From: Croceivirga sp.
GTDB lineage: Bacteria; Bacteroidota; Bacteroidia; Flavobacteriales; Flavobacteriaceae
NCBI GenBank assembly: GCA_028284285.1
Contig: JANQSA010000081.1
Location: forward strand, 1-64,000
Direction of reading: 5' to 3'
Length of the DNA: 64,000 nucleotides
Shown here: positions 1-8,445 of the stretch, piece by piece
Position numbering within the stretch: position 1 is the first letter of the stretch
Layout of the letters: each line of letters opens with the position of its first letter
The notes under the pieces: model-generated
Seen by the model: the letters and a program-made list of their open reading frames with translations, nothing else
Databases searched by the model: none
Told to the model about the DNA's origin: nothing
Position numbers and translations under genes: made by a program

Positions 1-822
1 TCTAAAGGTGGCTGCAGGCTGACTATTGGAAAAGAAACCATAACTGCCGGTAATTGGCGATGGTGCATCAAAATCCACCACCAATACATCATCCACCCAT
101 ATTTTAGCATTATTACCGTTTACTTCCAATTTGACATGGTACCAGATGTGGTTTGCTCCTGGAGTGAAAATAGTGCTACTGGCATCCGCCAATCCCTGAA
201 CATAATGCCTGGGGTCAACTAGATTTCCGTCATCCCTTGTGATTTCATAAAGCCCTGAGGCAAAACCATGTGAAGGCATAAATTCATTGGTAGTGAATGA
301 TCTCACTAAACCTGAAAGGTTAAACAGGTAGGCGCCGATAGGGCCATTGGCCATACCAAAAGTAATTCCCATATCGTCATTATCCGTTCCCTCGGTACTG
401 GCCACTTCTACTTCAAGCGTATACCTGGAAGAATCAAAGGTGGGGTCAAAAAAACCAGCCATATAATCATTGTCCTGTCTCTTTATCTCCTTGGTTACAT
501 CATTAAAATCCCAAGTATCTTTGAGATAACCCCACCGGGTCCAGTTATTGAATATAGCGGCCGCGTCCTCGGCATTGGAGGATATGGTAGAACGTTCAAA
601 AGCCTGTACAAACAGTTTTTCTGCTGGAATACCTTTATTTTCTAATGCGGCACCCAAATCAGTTTCAAAATCGTCTATATTTTGGTCGGAAATACCAATG
701 GTCATCACCACATCAATGTTGGGACCTTGCTGGACCTCCATGTTCACATTTTGCGCACTAAGCAAATTGATGCATAGCACTCCTAAGAGAATGGAAATTC
801 CCTGAAACAAATTGCTATTCAT
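1..822 (-). CDS. Secreted protein with LamG/concanavalin-like region (C-terminus outside window)
   Basis: The frame is open from an ATG at 822 to the window edge, giving 274 residues without a stop. The first 24 residues form a signal peptide ending in SAQ, so the protein is exported. From about residue 95 the pattern is that of a concanavalin/LamG beta-sandwich: alternating beta strands, 'GFFDPTFDSSRYTLEVEV', 'HIWYHVKLEVNGNNAKIWVD' and 'GSYGFFS'. Such domains bind glycans or act as adhesion modules. The real length and any C-terminal sorting domain lie outside the window. The next gene on this strand, a DUF4347 protein, starts just upstream and may be co-transcribed. The exact ligand is unknown. 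Confidence 0.7.
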   Translation of the reverse strand, partial: MNSNLFQGISILLGVLCINLLSAQNVNMEVQQGPNIDVVMTIGISDQNIDDFETDLGAALENKGIPAEKLFVQAFERSTISSNAEDAAAIFNNWTRWGYLKDTWDFNDVTKEIKRQDNDYMAGFFDPTFDSSRYTLEVEVASTEGTDNDDMGITFGMANGPIGAYLFNLSGLVRSFTTNEFMPSHGFASGLYEITRDDGNLVDPRHYVQGLADASSTIFTPGANHIWYHVKLEVNGNNAKIWVDDVLVVDFDAPSPITGSYGFFSNSQPAATFR

Positions 823-840
823 GATAAAATTGGTTTGGGT

Positions 841-1473
841 TTAGTGAAAAATGGTGGTTGTAGGAATCACGCTGTTTGAACTGCTATAATCAAAGACGAA
901 ATCCTCATCATGTATGGAATCGCAATTTGTTGCGCTTAACACATTGAAATTCGTCTCGTCCGCCAATCTGCTTAAAAAAGCGAGGCCGTTTGTGTTGTTT
1001 GAAAGTGAGCAACTGTACACAAAAAAGTTCAGAACATCCCCATGCTCCTGACCATTGGAAAAATCGGTGAAAAGGTCTGCATATGCATCCAGTGTAGTAG
1101 TGTTGAATACATCATTGCCTAATTCAATGCCATCTTCATTAGTTCTGGAAAACAAGTGAACATTTCTAATGTTGGGGTTATTGCGCAGTGCATTTTTCAA
1201 CTTGGTCAACAACTCATCCAAGTAAGAGACTTCAAGTACTACCACATCAATAGGCAGTGAAGCTTTTAATGCTACTTTGCTTTTAAAGGAACTTCCAATG
1301 ATTACCAATTCCGTAGCTTGCATATTGGCCGTTACAGGTTCCCTTTGTTTATCATCCTGATGGGTATTGGCCATGTTGTTGGAGTGGCCTGAATAAAGAA
1401 ACACAAAGAATAGCACAACTACCAGTGTCATTCTATTCGTATTGAGGCTGTTAAATTCTAAAGGTTTTTTCAT
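841..1473 (-). CDS. DUF4347-like secreted protein, stand-alone
   Basis: A 210-residue protein with an N-terminal hydrophobic stretch (about residues 15-28), consistent with export. The body matches DUF4347 in layout: 'ELVIIGSSFKSKVAL' strand, 'DVVVLEVSYLDELLTKL' strand-helix, 'IRNVHLFSRTNEDGIELGN' and 'FFVYSCSLSNNTNGLAFLSRLA'. DUF4347 is known mainly as an N-terminal module of very large adhesins; here it is a whole short protein. It lies 18 bp upstream of the LamG-like gene on the same strand, so the two may form a surface pair in which the domains of one large adhesin are split. Function is not established for the family. Confidence 0.6.
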   Translation of the reverse strand: MKKPLEFNSLNTNRMTLVVVLFFVFLYSGHSNNMANTHQDDKQREPVTANMQATELVIIGSSFKSKVALKASLPIDVVVLEVSYLDELLTKLKNALRNNPNIRNVHLFSRTNEDGIELGNDVFNTTTLDAYADLFTDFSNGQEHGDVLNFFVYSCSLSNNTNGLAFLSRLADETNFNVLSATNCDSIHDEDFVFDYSSSNSVIPTTTIFH

Positions 1474-2041
1474 GTTGAGGTTTGATGGAGATTTTTAATT
1501 AAATGGTTAGAGGCTCCCGCAGAAATCCCAATGATGTAGCTTTCTTGAAAAGCATATCATTTGACTTTCTTCGGAATGGATAGGTTTTAAGGGTTCACGA
1601 TGCTATTATTCTATTCTCTACATATTGGAGAGGTGCAACGTCCTTAGTAGTCTTCTGAAAGTAGATTGGAATCATTTGTTATCAATTTAAATTTGTAGTA
1701 TTTTTCTTCCTGTTTGTATACGAAATTGATAACGGTGCTTTTTTGGATTGGTTCAAATTATTTCCAATCCACTTGATAAATGTCAATTAACAGCTCTACA
1801 AATTGGTTTTGATCAATTAAAAAAGCCTAAAAATGACCCATCAAAAGGGGCTGATAACGAGGATAGATTTCTACAGGGCGGAATTTTCCGGTCAAACTCT
1901 GCGTAGTAAACTGATTGATTACCTGAATCTTACGCAATAGTAATACTATCAGATCTGATGAAAAAAAATGACCCTAAGCACTATTTTGGGTATTGAAACT
2001 GGAAGGGTGTATTTCGAAAGTTGACCAAGGTGGTATGCTGC
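1474..2041. other. Intergenic region without recognised gene
   Basis: This 568-bp stretch separates the DUF4347 gene from the Crp-like gene, both on the minus strand. It is AT-rich and I see no ORF with coding character and no RNA gene. It presumably holds the promoter of the DUF4347/LamG pair, but I could not place a convincing -7 box. Confidence 0.5.
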
Positions 2042-2665
2042 TTATCCCTTTCCTTTTTTTTCTATCGATTCGGCGTGTTCTTTTATAATCCTTGAGAGCG
2101 TTTCCGGGCGCATGGCCAATAATGAAGACAGGTATTTATTTGGAATTCTGTTAATTAACTCAAGCTTATTGGTTTCCATAAAATAATTCCATCGCTTTAA
2201 AGCATTGGGTATTCTGGCCATAAAAGCCCTGTTTTCCGCATGAATGTAATACTCCACCATCAACTTGCGGTACAATTCCCCAAACTCAGAAAAGGTACGC
2301 ATACCATACTCCAAATCTTCCGCTTCCAAATACAAACAATCGGTATCTTCCAGACATTGAATATTTTCCTTTGCCGGTTGGTTGGTAAAAAAACCGGTAA
2401 TGGAAGTAAAAATCTCATTATCAGTACTTATCCAGGTTGTAACGTCCTTTCCGCTACTCAAAAAATACCCTCGAACAAGTCCCTTTTTTATCAAGTATAA
2501 TTTTGTACAGGTATCACCTTCCCTATACACCATATCCCCTTTGGAGAATTGGACACCTCTGACATGTTCGGCCAAAAAGCTCTTGACCTCAGTACTTATG
2601 GGAACAATGGAATTCAGATAGATTAATGCAAAGAAGTTTTTGTGGATCTTTTTGGTTGGTCTCAT
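2042..2665 (-). CDS. Crp/Fnr-family transcriptional regulator
   Basis: A 207-residue protein with a cyclic-nucleotide-binding-type beta roll at about residues 25-125 ('VQFSKGDMVYREGDTCTKLYLIKKGLVRGYF') and a C-terminal helix-turn-helix around residues 150-200 ('NRIPNKYLSSLLAMRPETLSRII'). The RPETLSR recognition helix is typical of Bacteroidota Crp-like regulators. No cysteine cluster of the FNR type is present, so it is unlikely to be an oxygen-sensing FNR. Whether it binds cAMP is unclear, since the phosphate-binding cassette is not well conserved. The stop at 2042 and the start at 2665 leave it monocistronic; its targets are not evident. Confidence 0.85.
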   Translation of the reverse strand: MRPTKKIHKNFFALIYLNSIVPISTEVKSFLAEHVRGVQFSKGDMVYREGDTCTKLYLIKKGLVRGYFLSSGKDVTTWISTDNEIFTSITGFFTNQPAKENIQCLEDTDCLYLEAEDLEYGMRTFSEFGELYRKLMVEYYIHAENRAFMARIPNALKRWNYFMETNKLELINRIPNKYLSSLLAMRPETLSRIIKEHAESIEKKGKG

Positions 2666-2806
2666 CTAGGATTTAAGGATAATAATAAGGCCAATTATAC
2701 AGCGCTAAATTTTGGTTTACTCGTTTGTTTAATGGTAGATGGATTCAATGCGTCTTATGGCACTCATCATCCTTTTTGTATGAAACTAATTTAGCAAATG
2801 CCAACA

Positions 2807-2831
2807 TAAAAAAACGGAACAAAAAACCGTT
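2807..2831 (-). terminator. Probable intrinsic terminator of the VanX-like operon
   Basis: On the minus strand AACGG and CCGTT form a short stem followed by a run of seven T residues. It lies 17 bp after the stop of the dipeptidase gene, the last gene of the operon running 4794 to 2848. Confidence 0.45.
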
Positions 2832-2847
2832 GGCGGGAAAATTTATT

Positions 2848-3561
2848 TTAGTCACAAGGCCACCTAAAATCCGCCACCTTGTCATTACTTCCTCCGGAAA
2901 GATTATAATGCCACCATTCCGTCCGTATACCCCAAAAACCATGTTTTTCCATAGTTCTTTTAAGCAAGCTCCGATTTTCCAGTACCTCCTGTGGTAAGTC
3001 CAGATGATCATGATGGGCTTTTTTACCAAAAAAATCAAAATCGGTTCCCATATCCAGTTCATTTCCATCAAAATCTACAAGGGTTATGTCTACGGCACCA
3101 CCTTTATTATGTATGGAACCTTTGACCGGATTAGCCACATATTGGGGGTTGGGTACCAATTTCCACATTTTGAATTGCACAAAATTCGGACGGTAACAAT
3201 CAAAAAACTTGATTTTGTATCCTTTATCCATAAACTCCGCATTGGCAGCAATCAAAGCTTTTGCCGTTTTCACACGGGTATAGCACTCAGGACAATCGTA
3301 CACTTTAGCCTTTAGAAAATTGTTAGTGGTGGCGTATCGCATGTCATACACAAAATCCGAGCTAAAATCAGCCAGACGTACAAAGGTGGTATCCGCAAGT
3401 CCGTCAAAAGATTTCAATTTAATGGCGTTCGGGACTTTTTTTTCAGGCACAGCGTTAACAACGGTATCCTTATCCTGAGAACGCTCAGGTTGCGCTTTGG
3501 ATGCCCTGGGTTGGCACCCTAAAAAAAGGGGAATTACTACTAAAAAAAAATATCGATGCAT
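2848..3561 (-). CDS. VanX-like D-alanyl-D-alanine dipeptidase lipoprotein (M15 family)
   Basis: Predicted zinc dipeptidase of peptidase family M15D that cleaves D-Ala-D-Ala. The start was placed at 3561 because the protein then begins with a lipoprotein signal (MHRYFFLVVIPLFLGC) and the ATG overlaps the TGA of the gene upstream; the frame extends nine codons further but without a signal. The body carries the M15 zinc motif SxHxxGxAxD ('GSIHNKGGAVDITLVD') and the distal 'EWWHYN' element holding the catalytic Glu and third zinc His. In Gram-negative bacteria such enzymes are usually linked to peptidoglycan turnover and D-Ala use, not to glycopeptide resistance. It is the last gene of a three-gene operon. 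Confidence 0.88.
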   Translation of the reverse strand: MHRYFFLVVIPLFLGCQPRASKAQPERSQDKDTVVNAVPEKKVPNAIKLKSFDGLADTTFVRLADFSSDFVYDMRYATTNNFLKAKVYDCPECYTRVKTAKALIAANAEFMDKGYKIKFFDCYRPNFVQFKMWKLVPNPQYVANPVKGSIHNKGGAVDITLVDFDGNELDMGTDFDFFGKKAHHDHLDLPQEVLENRSLLKRTMEKHGFWGIRTEWWHYNLSGGSNDKVADFRWPCD

Positions 3562-4271
3562 CACTTTCGTTTTTGTTTGGCCATCCACTCATACAACTGG
3601 TCTGTTGTGTATGCTCTTTCCCAGGAGTTATGCCCCACCCCATCATACCGGGAGTAGGTAACAGTATACCCTAATTGTTTCAATTTTTTGACCATTTCAT
3701 CCGACTCGGACACGGCAATTACCTCGTCCTCGGCACCGTGAAAAACCCAAATGGGCATTTCCTTGTCTAACCAATGGGCATAGGGCACGGGAGCCATTCC
3801 ACAAACCACAGCCAAAGCGGCAAATTTTTCAGGAAACTGTACCGCCATTTCCCAGGCCGCACTCCCTCCCCTACTCAAGCCAGTTAAATAGATGCGGTTT
3901 TTATCCACCCTGTTATCTTCAATGATAGCGTCCAATAGTTTATTGACTGCCCTAACATCCCACCACTTTTTTTCATACGGATTTTGCGGGGCCAGGACCA
4001 GAAAAGGAAACGGATACCCCTGGGCCATCATCCTGGGCGGGCCATTTCGTTTCAACTCTTGTAAATCCTTTCCGGATTCCCCTCCGCCATGTAAGAACAA
4101 AAGCAATCCAAATTCTTTCGTTTCATCAGAAAAATAGGTTTCGGGATACGATAAATAGTATTTCAGGTCTTCGGACAAACTAATGGAATGACTTCCCTCC
4201 ACCAAACGTACCTGAGATAGGCAAGAACTCATCAAAGCCAAAAAAAAGCATGAAAGAAGTCGTTTTATCAT
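3561..4271 (-). CDS. Secreted alpha/beta hydrolase (prolyl-oligopeptidase/esterase-like)
   Basis: A 236-residue protein with an N-terminal lipoprotein-type signal (hydrophobic core then 'LMSSC'). The alpha/beta-hydrolase core shows the oxyanion 'LFLHGGGESG', the nucleophile elbow 'GLSRGGSAA', the acid in 'VFHGAEDEVI' and the catalytic His in 'DGVGHNSW'. This small class is annotated as carboxylesterase, phospholipase or prolyl-oligopeptidase-like; the substrate cannot be told from sequence. It overlaps the dipeptidase start and lies 1 bp from the nucleotidase stop, so the three genes are surely co-transcribed. Confidence 0.85.
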   Translation of the reverse strand: MIKRLLSCFFLALMSSCLSQVRLVEGSHSISLSEDLKYYLSYPETYFSDETKEFGLLLFLHGGGESGKDLQELKRNGPPRMMAQGYPFPFLVLAPQNPYEKKWWDVRAVNKLLDAIIEDNRVDKNRIYLTGLSRGGSAAWEMAVQFPEKFAALAVVCGMAPVPYAHWLDKEMPIWVFHGAEDEVIAVSESDEMVKKLKQLGYTVTYSRYDGVGHNSWERAYTTDQLYEWMAKQKRK

Positions 4272-4272
4272 T

Positions 4273-4794
4273 TTATAAAAATAGCGAAGCTATTTCGTTC
4301 CATGAGGATACCCGCTCAAATCCGTTAGATTCCGTATTATGCGGGGAGGTGAACAACAACCCTCTTCCTTCAAACTTATTTAGATTATAACTTCTGTCGT
4401 CAATTAATACATCCCCCTTTAAAATGTGTTTATGCCCGCATAGGATACGATGTTGCCAGGGAATAAAAGGGAAGTTTTTGTCTAACCAATCCGATTTTTC
4501 CTTCAAGGAATAAGGAAACTGCATGGCCGCACTGGCTATGTAAATCTCGTATTTGGCAGAAAGTGCCTTTAACACTTCCTGGCTATCCGGAATTACCTTC
4601 AAATCCCTAAAAAAGCCAATCCTTCTGGCATGGCCTTTAACACTTTGCTGATGTGCTTCTGGAACGCACTGCCAAAACTCCTTGCCATCACATTGTGGCT
4701 TTGTATACACTGTTCCGAATTCGCCACTGTAAATATCTATATGGGCTTGGTAGGCATCTGCGATTACCTCATCCATATCCACAAAAATCGTCAT
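4273..4794 (-). CDS. 5'(3')-deoxyribonucleotidase-like HAD protein
   Basis: A 173-residue HAD-superfamily protein of the NT5C/YorS type, which dephosphorylates deoxyribonucleoside monophosphates. The nucleophile motif is 'IFVDMDEVIAD' (DxDxV) at the extreme N-terminus, motif II is likely 'IASAA', and the late acidic motif is 'GDVLIDDRSYN'. There is no signal peptide, so the enzyme is cytoplasmic, unlike its two exported operon partners. It is the first gene of the 4794-2848 operon. Confidence 0.85.
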   Translation of the reverse strand: MTIFVDMDEVIADAYQAHIDIYSGEFGTVYTKPQCDGKEFWQCVPEAHQQSVKGHARRIGFFRDLKVIPDSQEVLKALSAKYEIYIASAAMQFPYSLKEKSDWLDKNFPFIPWQHRILCGHKHILKGDVLIDDRSYNLNKFEGRGLLFTSPHNTESNGFERVSSWNEIASLFL

Positions 4795-4902
4795 TTTGTT
4801 ACTTTACTTTTCCAGATCACAAACCTATTCCAAAAATACGTTTTCCGGTATTGAACAAAGACTATAATAAAGTTTACTTAACGATTCGGGAATATTGACA
4901 AA

Positions 4903-4910
4903 TAGTTTTG
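4903..4910 (+). promoter_or_regulatory. Candidate -7 box (TAGTTTTG) for the 5'-nucleotidase gene
   Basis: TAGTTTTG fits the Bacteroidota -7 consensus TAnnTTTG and sits 44 bp before the ATG at 4955. No clear -33 TTTG was found at the usual distance. Confidence 0.4.
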
Positions 4911-4954
4911 TCCTTAGTTTTATCTGATTAAAATAATTCTAAATAACGTTGAAA

Positions 4955-6976
4955 ATGAAAAAAATTAACTACTACCTCACCTTTTTGGTGTTAATTTTTG
5001 TCTTTAGCTGTAAGCCGGATGATTTCCTGGGGAACGGCGATGATGATGACGGTGGCAATGGTGGCATGGACCCCAATGCCCAGGAAGCCTTGGCAGAGGC
5101 CGATTTTGTATTGCAGTTGTTGCACTATGCCGATATAGACGGCAATGAAGAAATTGCTTTGGACGTTGCTGACGAGTTCTCCGCCCTTGTAAACGGTTTT
5201 AAAAATGATCCGGATTGGGGCAGCCAATCTTTGATGGTTTCCTCAGGAGACATTATCATCCCCGGTCCCCGATTCTTTGCCGCAGAGCAGTCCGCTGTAC
5301 GCGGGGTAACCGGTAGTAATGAACCTGGCCACGCGGATATTGCCATTGCCAATGCGTTGGGTGTAGCGGCAATCGCTGTTGGTAATCATGAATTAGATGC
5401 AGGTCCGGGAGAGTTTGCGGATGCTATTCAGGCAGAAGCTGGTGGCGGTGCAGAATTCTCCGGCTCCGCATTTCCTTTTCTTTCCGTAAACATAGATTTT
5501 TCGGCGGACGATGACTTCAACGTGGGTAATGATGGAGATGATGTGAGTACTATGGGTACCCAGGTAGCTAAATATGCCACCACCATGGTCAACGGTGAAC
5601 GTATCGGTCTTGTAGGTGCCTCTACCCCTACTTTACCTAGTATCACCACCACAGGAAGTCTGGTGATTTCCGGGGAAGGGGGTAATGCCGTCCTGGCCGC
5701 TACCATTCAACCTGCAGTGGATGCACTTAAACATGCAGGAGTGAATAAGATTATACTTCTGGCCCATATGCAACAAATTGCTGTGGAAAAAGACTTGGCC
5801 ACTTTGTTGGATGGGGTGGACATCATTGTTTCCGGGGGTTCCAATACCCGAATGGGTGACAACACAGACACACTCTTTGAAGGCGATGACGCTTTTGATG
5901 AAACGTACCCTTTTGTAACTTCAGATGCAGGAGATAAGCCGGTACTAGTAGTTAACGTAGATGGCGACTTCAAGTATTTGGGTAGATTGGTAGTAGGTTT
6001 TGATGCACACGGAAATATTGACCTGGATACTTTGGATGAATATTTGAACGGATCTTATGCCTCCAATAGTGCTGTAGTAGCTGAAGTAGGCGGCACTTCT
6101 ATTGAAGGTGTCACCAGTGTGCAAAATGCTTTAAGTGCGGTTATTGAACAGCAGTTCAGCAATGTTGTCGGCTTCTCTGATGTTTATTTGGATGGGCGCA
6201 GAAGTCAGGTACGTACCCAGGAAACTAACTTAGGTAACCTGACCGCAGATGCGAATCTATGGTATGCTAATCTGCTTTCCGATGAACCTGTTCAGATTTC
6301 GCTAAAAAATGGAGGGGGCATTCGTACGGAGATCGGTTCTGCTGTACTACCGGCGGGATCCACAAATCCGGCCGATGTCGTATTTACTGCACCCGAAAAT
6401 ATTTCTGAAGGAAATCTGAAGGCAGTATTGCGTTTTGACAATGGCCTGGTACGGTTAACCGTAACGGCGGAAGAATTAAAGGATATTTTGGAACATGCTG
6501 TATCCGCCACGGAGGCCGGAGCCACCCCAGGTCAGTTCCCTCAAGTGGGCGGTATGAGTTTCACTTTCTCAACTTCCGGAACACCCAGAACGGCACCAGG
6601 CAATGGTACCCGGATTTCGGAGTTAACGGTTGGGGATGATGTGGTAGTCTCCGGTGGTGCCATTCAGGGCGATGCCTCCAGAACCTTTAATTTGGTTACT
6701 TTGAATTTCTTAGCCGGCGGTGGTGATTCCTATCCCTTTCCGGATTTGAGTAATCCCAACAGGATCAATTTTTATGAAGGATTAGGTTTTGGTGAAGAAA
6801 CGGACTTCCCGGATGGGAACCTGGAAAATGATCCCGGAGGTAACAACACGTTTAGCTATACCGGTGGTGAACAGGATGCCCTGGCAGAATTCCTGCTCAT
6901 GATGCATCCTTCCAACAATCCTTATAATGAAATGGAGACCCCGATCAGCGAAGATACCCGGATAGTGCAGCAATAA
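4955..6976 (+). CDS. 5'-nucleotidase/UshA-family metallophosphoesterase lipoprotein
   Basis: A 673-residue exported lipoprotein; start 4955 is the first ATG and gives MKKINYYLTFLVLIFVFSC with a clear lipobox, followed by an Asp/Gly-rich linker. The N-terminal metallophosphoesterase domain contains 'VGNHELDAG' and 'LLAHMQQIAVEKDLA'; the C-terminal 5'-nucleotidase domain has 'NLTADANLWYA', 'LKNGGGIRTEI' and 'GGDSYPF'. The first metal motif is unusual: where UshA-like enzymes have DxHG, this protein reads 'LLHYADIDGNEE', losing the metal-binding His. It may be a divergent nucleotidase or a phosphatase with a modified metal site. A strong terminator follows, so the gene is monocistronic. Confidence 0.85.
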   Translation: MKKINYYLTFLVLIFVFSCKPDDFLGNGDDDDGGNGGMDPNAQEALAEADFVLQLLHYADIDGNEEIALDVADEFSALVNGFKNDPDWGSQSLMVSSGDIIIPGPRFFAAEQSAVRGVTGSNEPGHADIAIANALGVAAIAVGNHELDAGPGEFADAIQAEAGGGAEFSGSAFPFLSVNIDFSADDDFNVGNDGDDVSTMGTQVAKYATTMVNGERIGLVGASTPTLPSITTTGSLVISGEGGNAVLAATIQPAVDALKHAGVNKIILLAHMQQIAVEKDLATLLDGVDIIVSGGSNTRMGDNTDTLFEGDDAFDETYPFVTSDAGDKPVLVVNVDGDFKYLGRLVVGFDAHGNIDLDTLDEYLNGSYASNSAVVAEVGGTSIEGVTSVQNALSAVIEQQFSNVVGFSDVYLDGRRSQVRTQETNLGNLTADANLWYANLLSDEPVQISLKNGGGIRTEIGSAVLPAGSTNPADVVFTAPENISEGNLKAVLRFDNGLVRLTVTAEELKDILEHAVSATEAGATPGQFPQVGGMSFTFSTSGTPRTAPGNGTRISELTVGDDVVVSGGAIQGDASRTFNLVTLNFLAGGGDSYPFPDLSNPNRINFYEGLGFGEETDFPDGNLENDPGGNNTFSYTGGEQDALAEFLLMMHPSNNPYNEMETPISEDTRIVQQ

Positions 6977-6998
6977 CGAGATATCTTATTACATCAGG

Positions 6999-7031
6999 AA
7001 TCCCCGCCAAAAGCGGGGATTTTTTCTTTTA
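6999..7031 (+). terminator. Strong intrinsic terminator
   Basis: A perfect 9-bp stem (AATCCCCGC / GCGGGGATT) with a five-base loop, followed at once by a T-rich tract, 22 bp after the 5'-nucleotidase stop. Confidence 0.9.
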
Positions 7032-7160
7032 TAAGGGTGAGCTTTCAATAGTTTCGGACTGTACCATTTCCCCATTACATTGAATTTTATAGTATCCCGG
7101 CACTGTGAAATAGTCTTAATACTGCGTTGGCCTGTCCTTTACCTTCCCGATACACCGGAT

Positions 7161-7168
7161 TAGTTTTG
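7161..7168 (+). promoter_or_regulatory. Candidate -7 box (TAGTTTTG) for the hydrolase at 7194
   Basis: The same TAGTTTTG box as before the 5'-nucleotidase gene, here 25 bp before the ATG. No convincing -33 element. Confidence 0.4.
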
Positions 7169-7193
7169 TAAAACACTATCAAATCAAAGCGTG

Positions 7194-8255
7194 ATGAACT
7201 GTAAAGCCATTTTTCTTGTCCTTTTGATTTTTCAAATTGCTTGCTCACAGGGTAAAAATAACCTGGAACCCGTGTATGTATGCCCTCCCTGTAATTTGCC
7301 TTGCGACACACTCACTTTTAATGCAGCGGGAAAATGTCCACATTGTAAAATGGAGCTTGTTAAAAAAAGGGAACTGACCCCGGAGCATCCGCTAAACTTA
7401 AATGAAGTTAAAATTCAAAACGGTAGTGGTACATTTTTGGTAGAAGGTGGAGTTAAGAAAGAAAAGTCCCTACTCATTCATTATTATAAGCCCGAAAGCT
7501 TTACCGCTACATCTCCCGTAATATTAGTAATTCCCGGAGCCGGCAGGAACGGAAACCAATACAGGGATGCCTGGATCAAAAAGGCAGAAAAGTACGGTGT
7601 CCTTGTACTTTCCCCGGAATATTCCGAAAAGTATTATCCTGAATTTTGGAGCTACAATTTAGCGGGCATGATCACTGATGTAAAACTGAACAAAGAAAGG
7701 ACGGCGATCACGGATTTTACTATTAATACCGCTCCCGAAACCTGGATTTTTAACGACTTTGATCGGATTTTCAATCTGGTTAAAAATGAGCTCAAATTAA
7801 AAAGGGACTCCTATGATTTATTTGGTCATTCCGCAGGCGGCCAAATCCTACACCGGCTCGCCATTTTTAAACCCAAAACTAAAGCGGACAGAATACTGGC
7901 TTCAAATTCCGGGTGGTATACCCTACCCACGGATACTGAAAATTTTCCCGTCGGACTTAAGGGAAGTAAAGTGTCTATAGAGGATGTAGATTTTGGTACA
8001 ACCCTGGTTATCTTTTTAGGCGAAGAAGATAATGCTAATGAAACACGGGGGGAGTTAACGCGTTCCCCGGAAATTGACAAACAGGGGTTACATCGGTTGG
8101 AAAGAGGAAAGTTTTTTTATGGTCTGGCCAAGGAAAAAGCCACTAAACGCAATGTAAGGTTTAATTGGAAACTGGAGGTTATTCCTAATGTAGGGCATGA
8201 CTACAGAAAAATGAGCGAAGCCGCGGCTGATTTTCTTTATGATGCCAGGGAGTAA
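7194..8255 (+). CDS. Exported alpha/beta hydrolase lipoprotein with N-terminal Cys-rich metal-binding-like segment
   Basis: A 353-residue protein. Start 7194 (ATG) gives a lipoprotein signal ending 'FQIAC'. Right after it, at about residues 28-55, is a Cys-rich segment: 'VCPPCNLPCD' then 'GKCPHCKMELV'. This resembles the heavy-metal-binding/zinc-ribbon segments found on copper and mercury proteins. The rest is an alpha/beta hydrolase with oxyanion 'VIPGAGRNGNQYRDAW', nucleophile 'GHSAGGQIL' and catalytic His in 'NVGHDYRKM'. The Cys-rich segment could bind a metal or pair the protein with a metal donor. The combination is unusual and the substrate is unknown. Confidence 0.75.
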   Translation: MNCKAIFLVLLIFQIACSQGKNNLEPVYVCPPCNLPCDTLTFNAAGKCPHCKMELVKKRELTPEHPLNLNEVKIQNGSGTFLVEGGVKKEKSLLIHYYKPESFTATSPVILVIPGAGRNGNQYRDAWIKKAEKYGVLVLSPEYSEKYYPEFWSYNLAGMITDVKLNKERTAITDFTINTAPETWIFNDFDRIFNLVKNELKLKRDSYDLFGHSAGGQILHRLAIFKPKTKADRILASNSGWYTLPTDTENFPVGLKGSKVSIEDVDFGTTLVIFLGEEDNANETRGELTRSPEIDKQGLHRLERGKFFYGLAKEKATKRNVRFNWKLEVIPNVGHDYRKMSEAAADFLYDARE

Positions 8256-8445
8256 TGATATAATATGTTATATCCATACCAGGTAGACACTTTGTGGTTA
8301 AGCTGTATAAGAACATATTGCCCTCCCTATGTTTTATAAGTCGTTATTGGTCCCTGAATCTATAAAACCGGAAATGCCTAAAACAACCTAATGCCCGAAG
8401 TGTAATGCGCAGAGGTTACCCATTTTTCCCAAGTATAAGGTACGT

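Noticed and set aside
2848-3561. Glycopeptide resistance (van cluster)
   Set aside because: No vanH, vanA, vanR or vanS gene is near; VanX-like dipeptidases are common in Gram-negative bacteria for cell-wall turnover.
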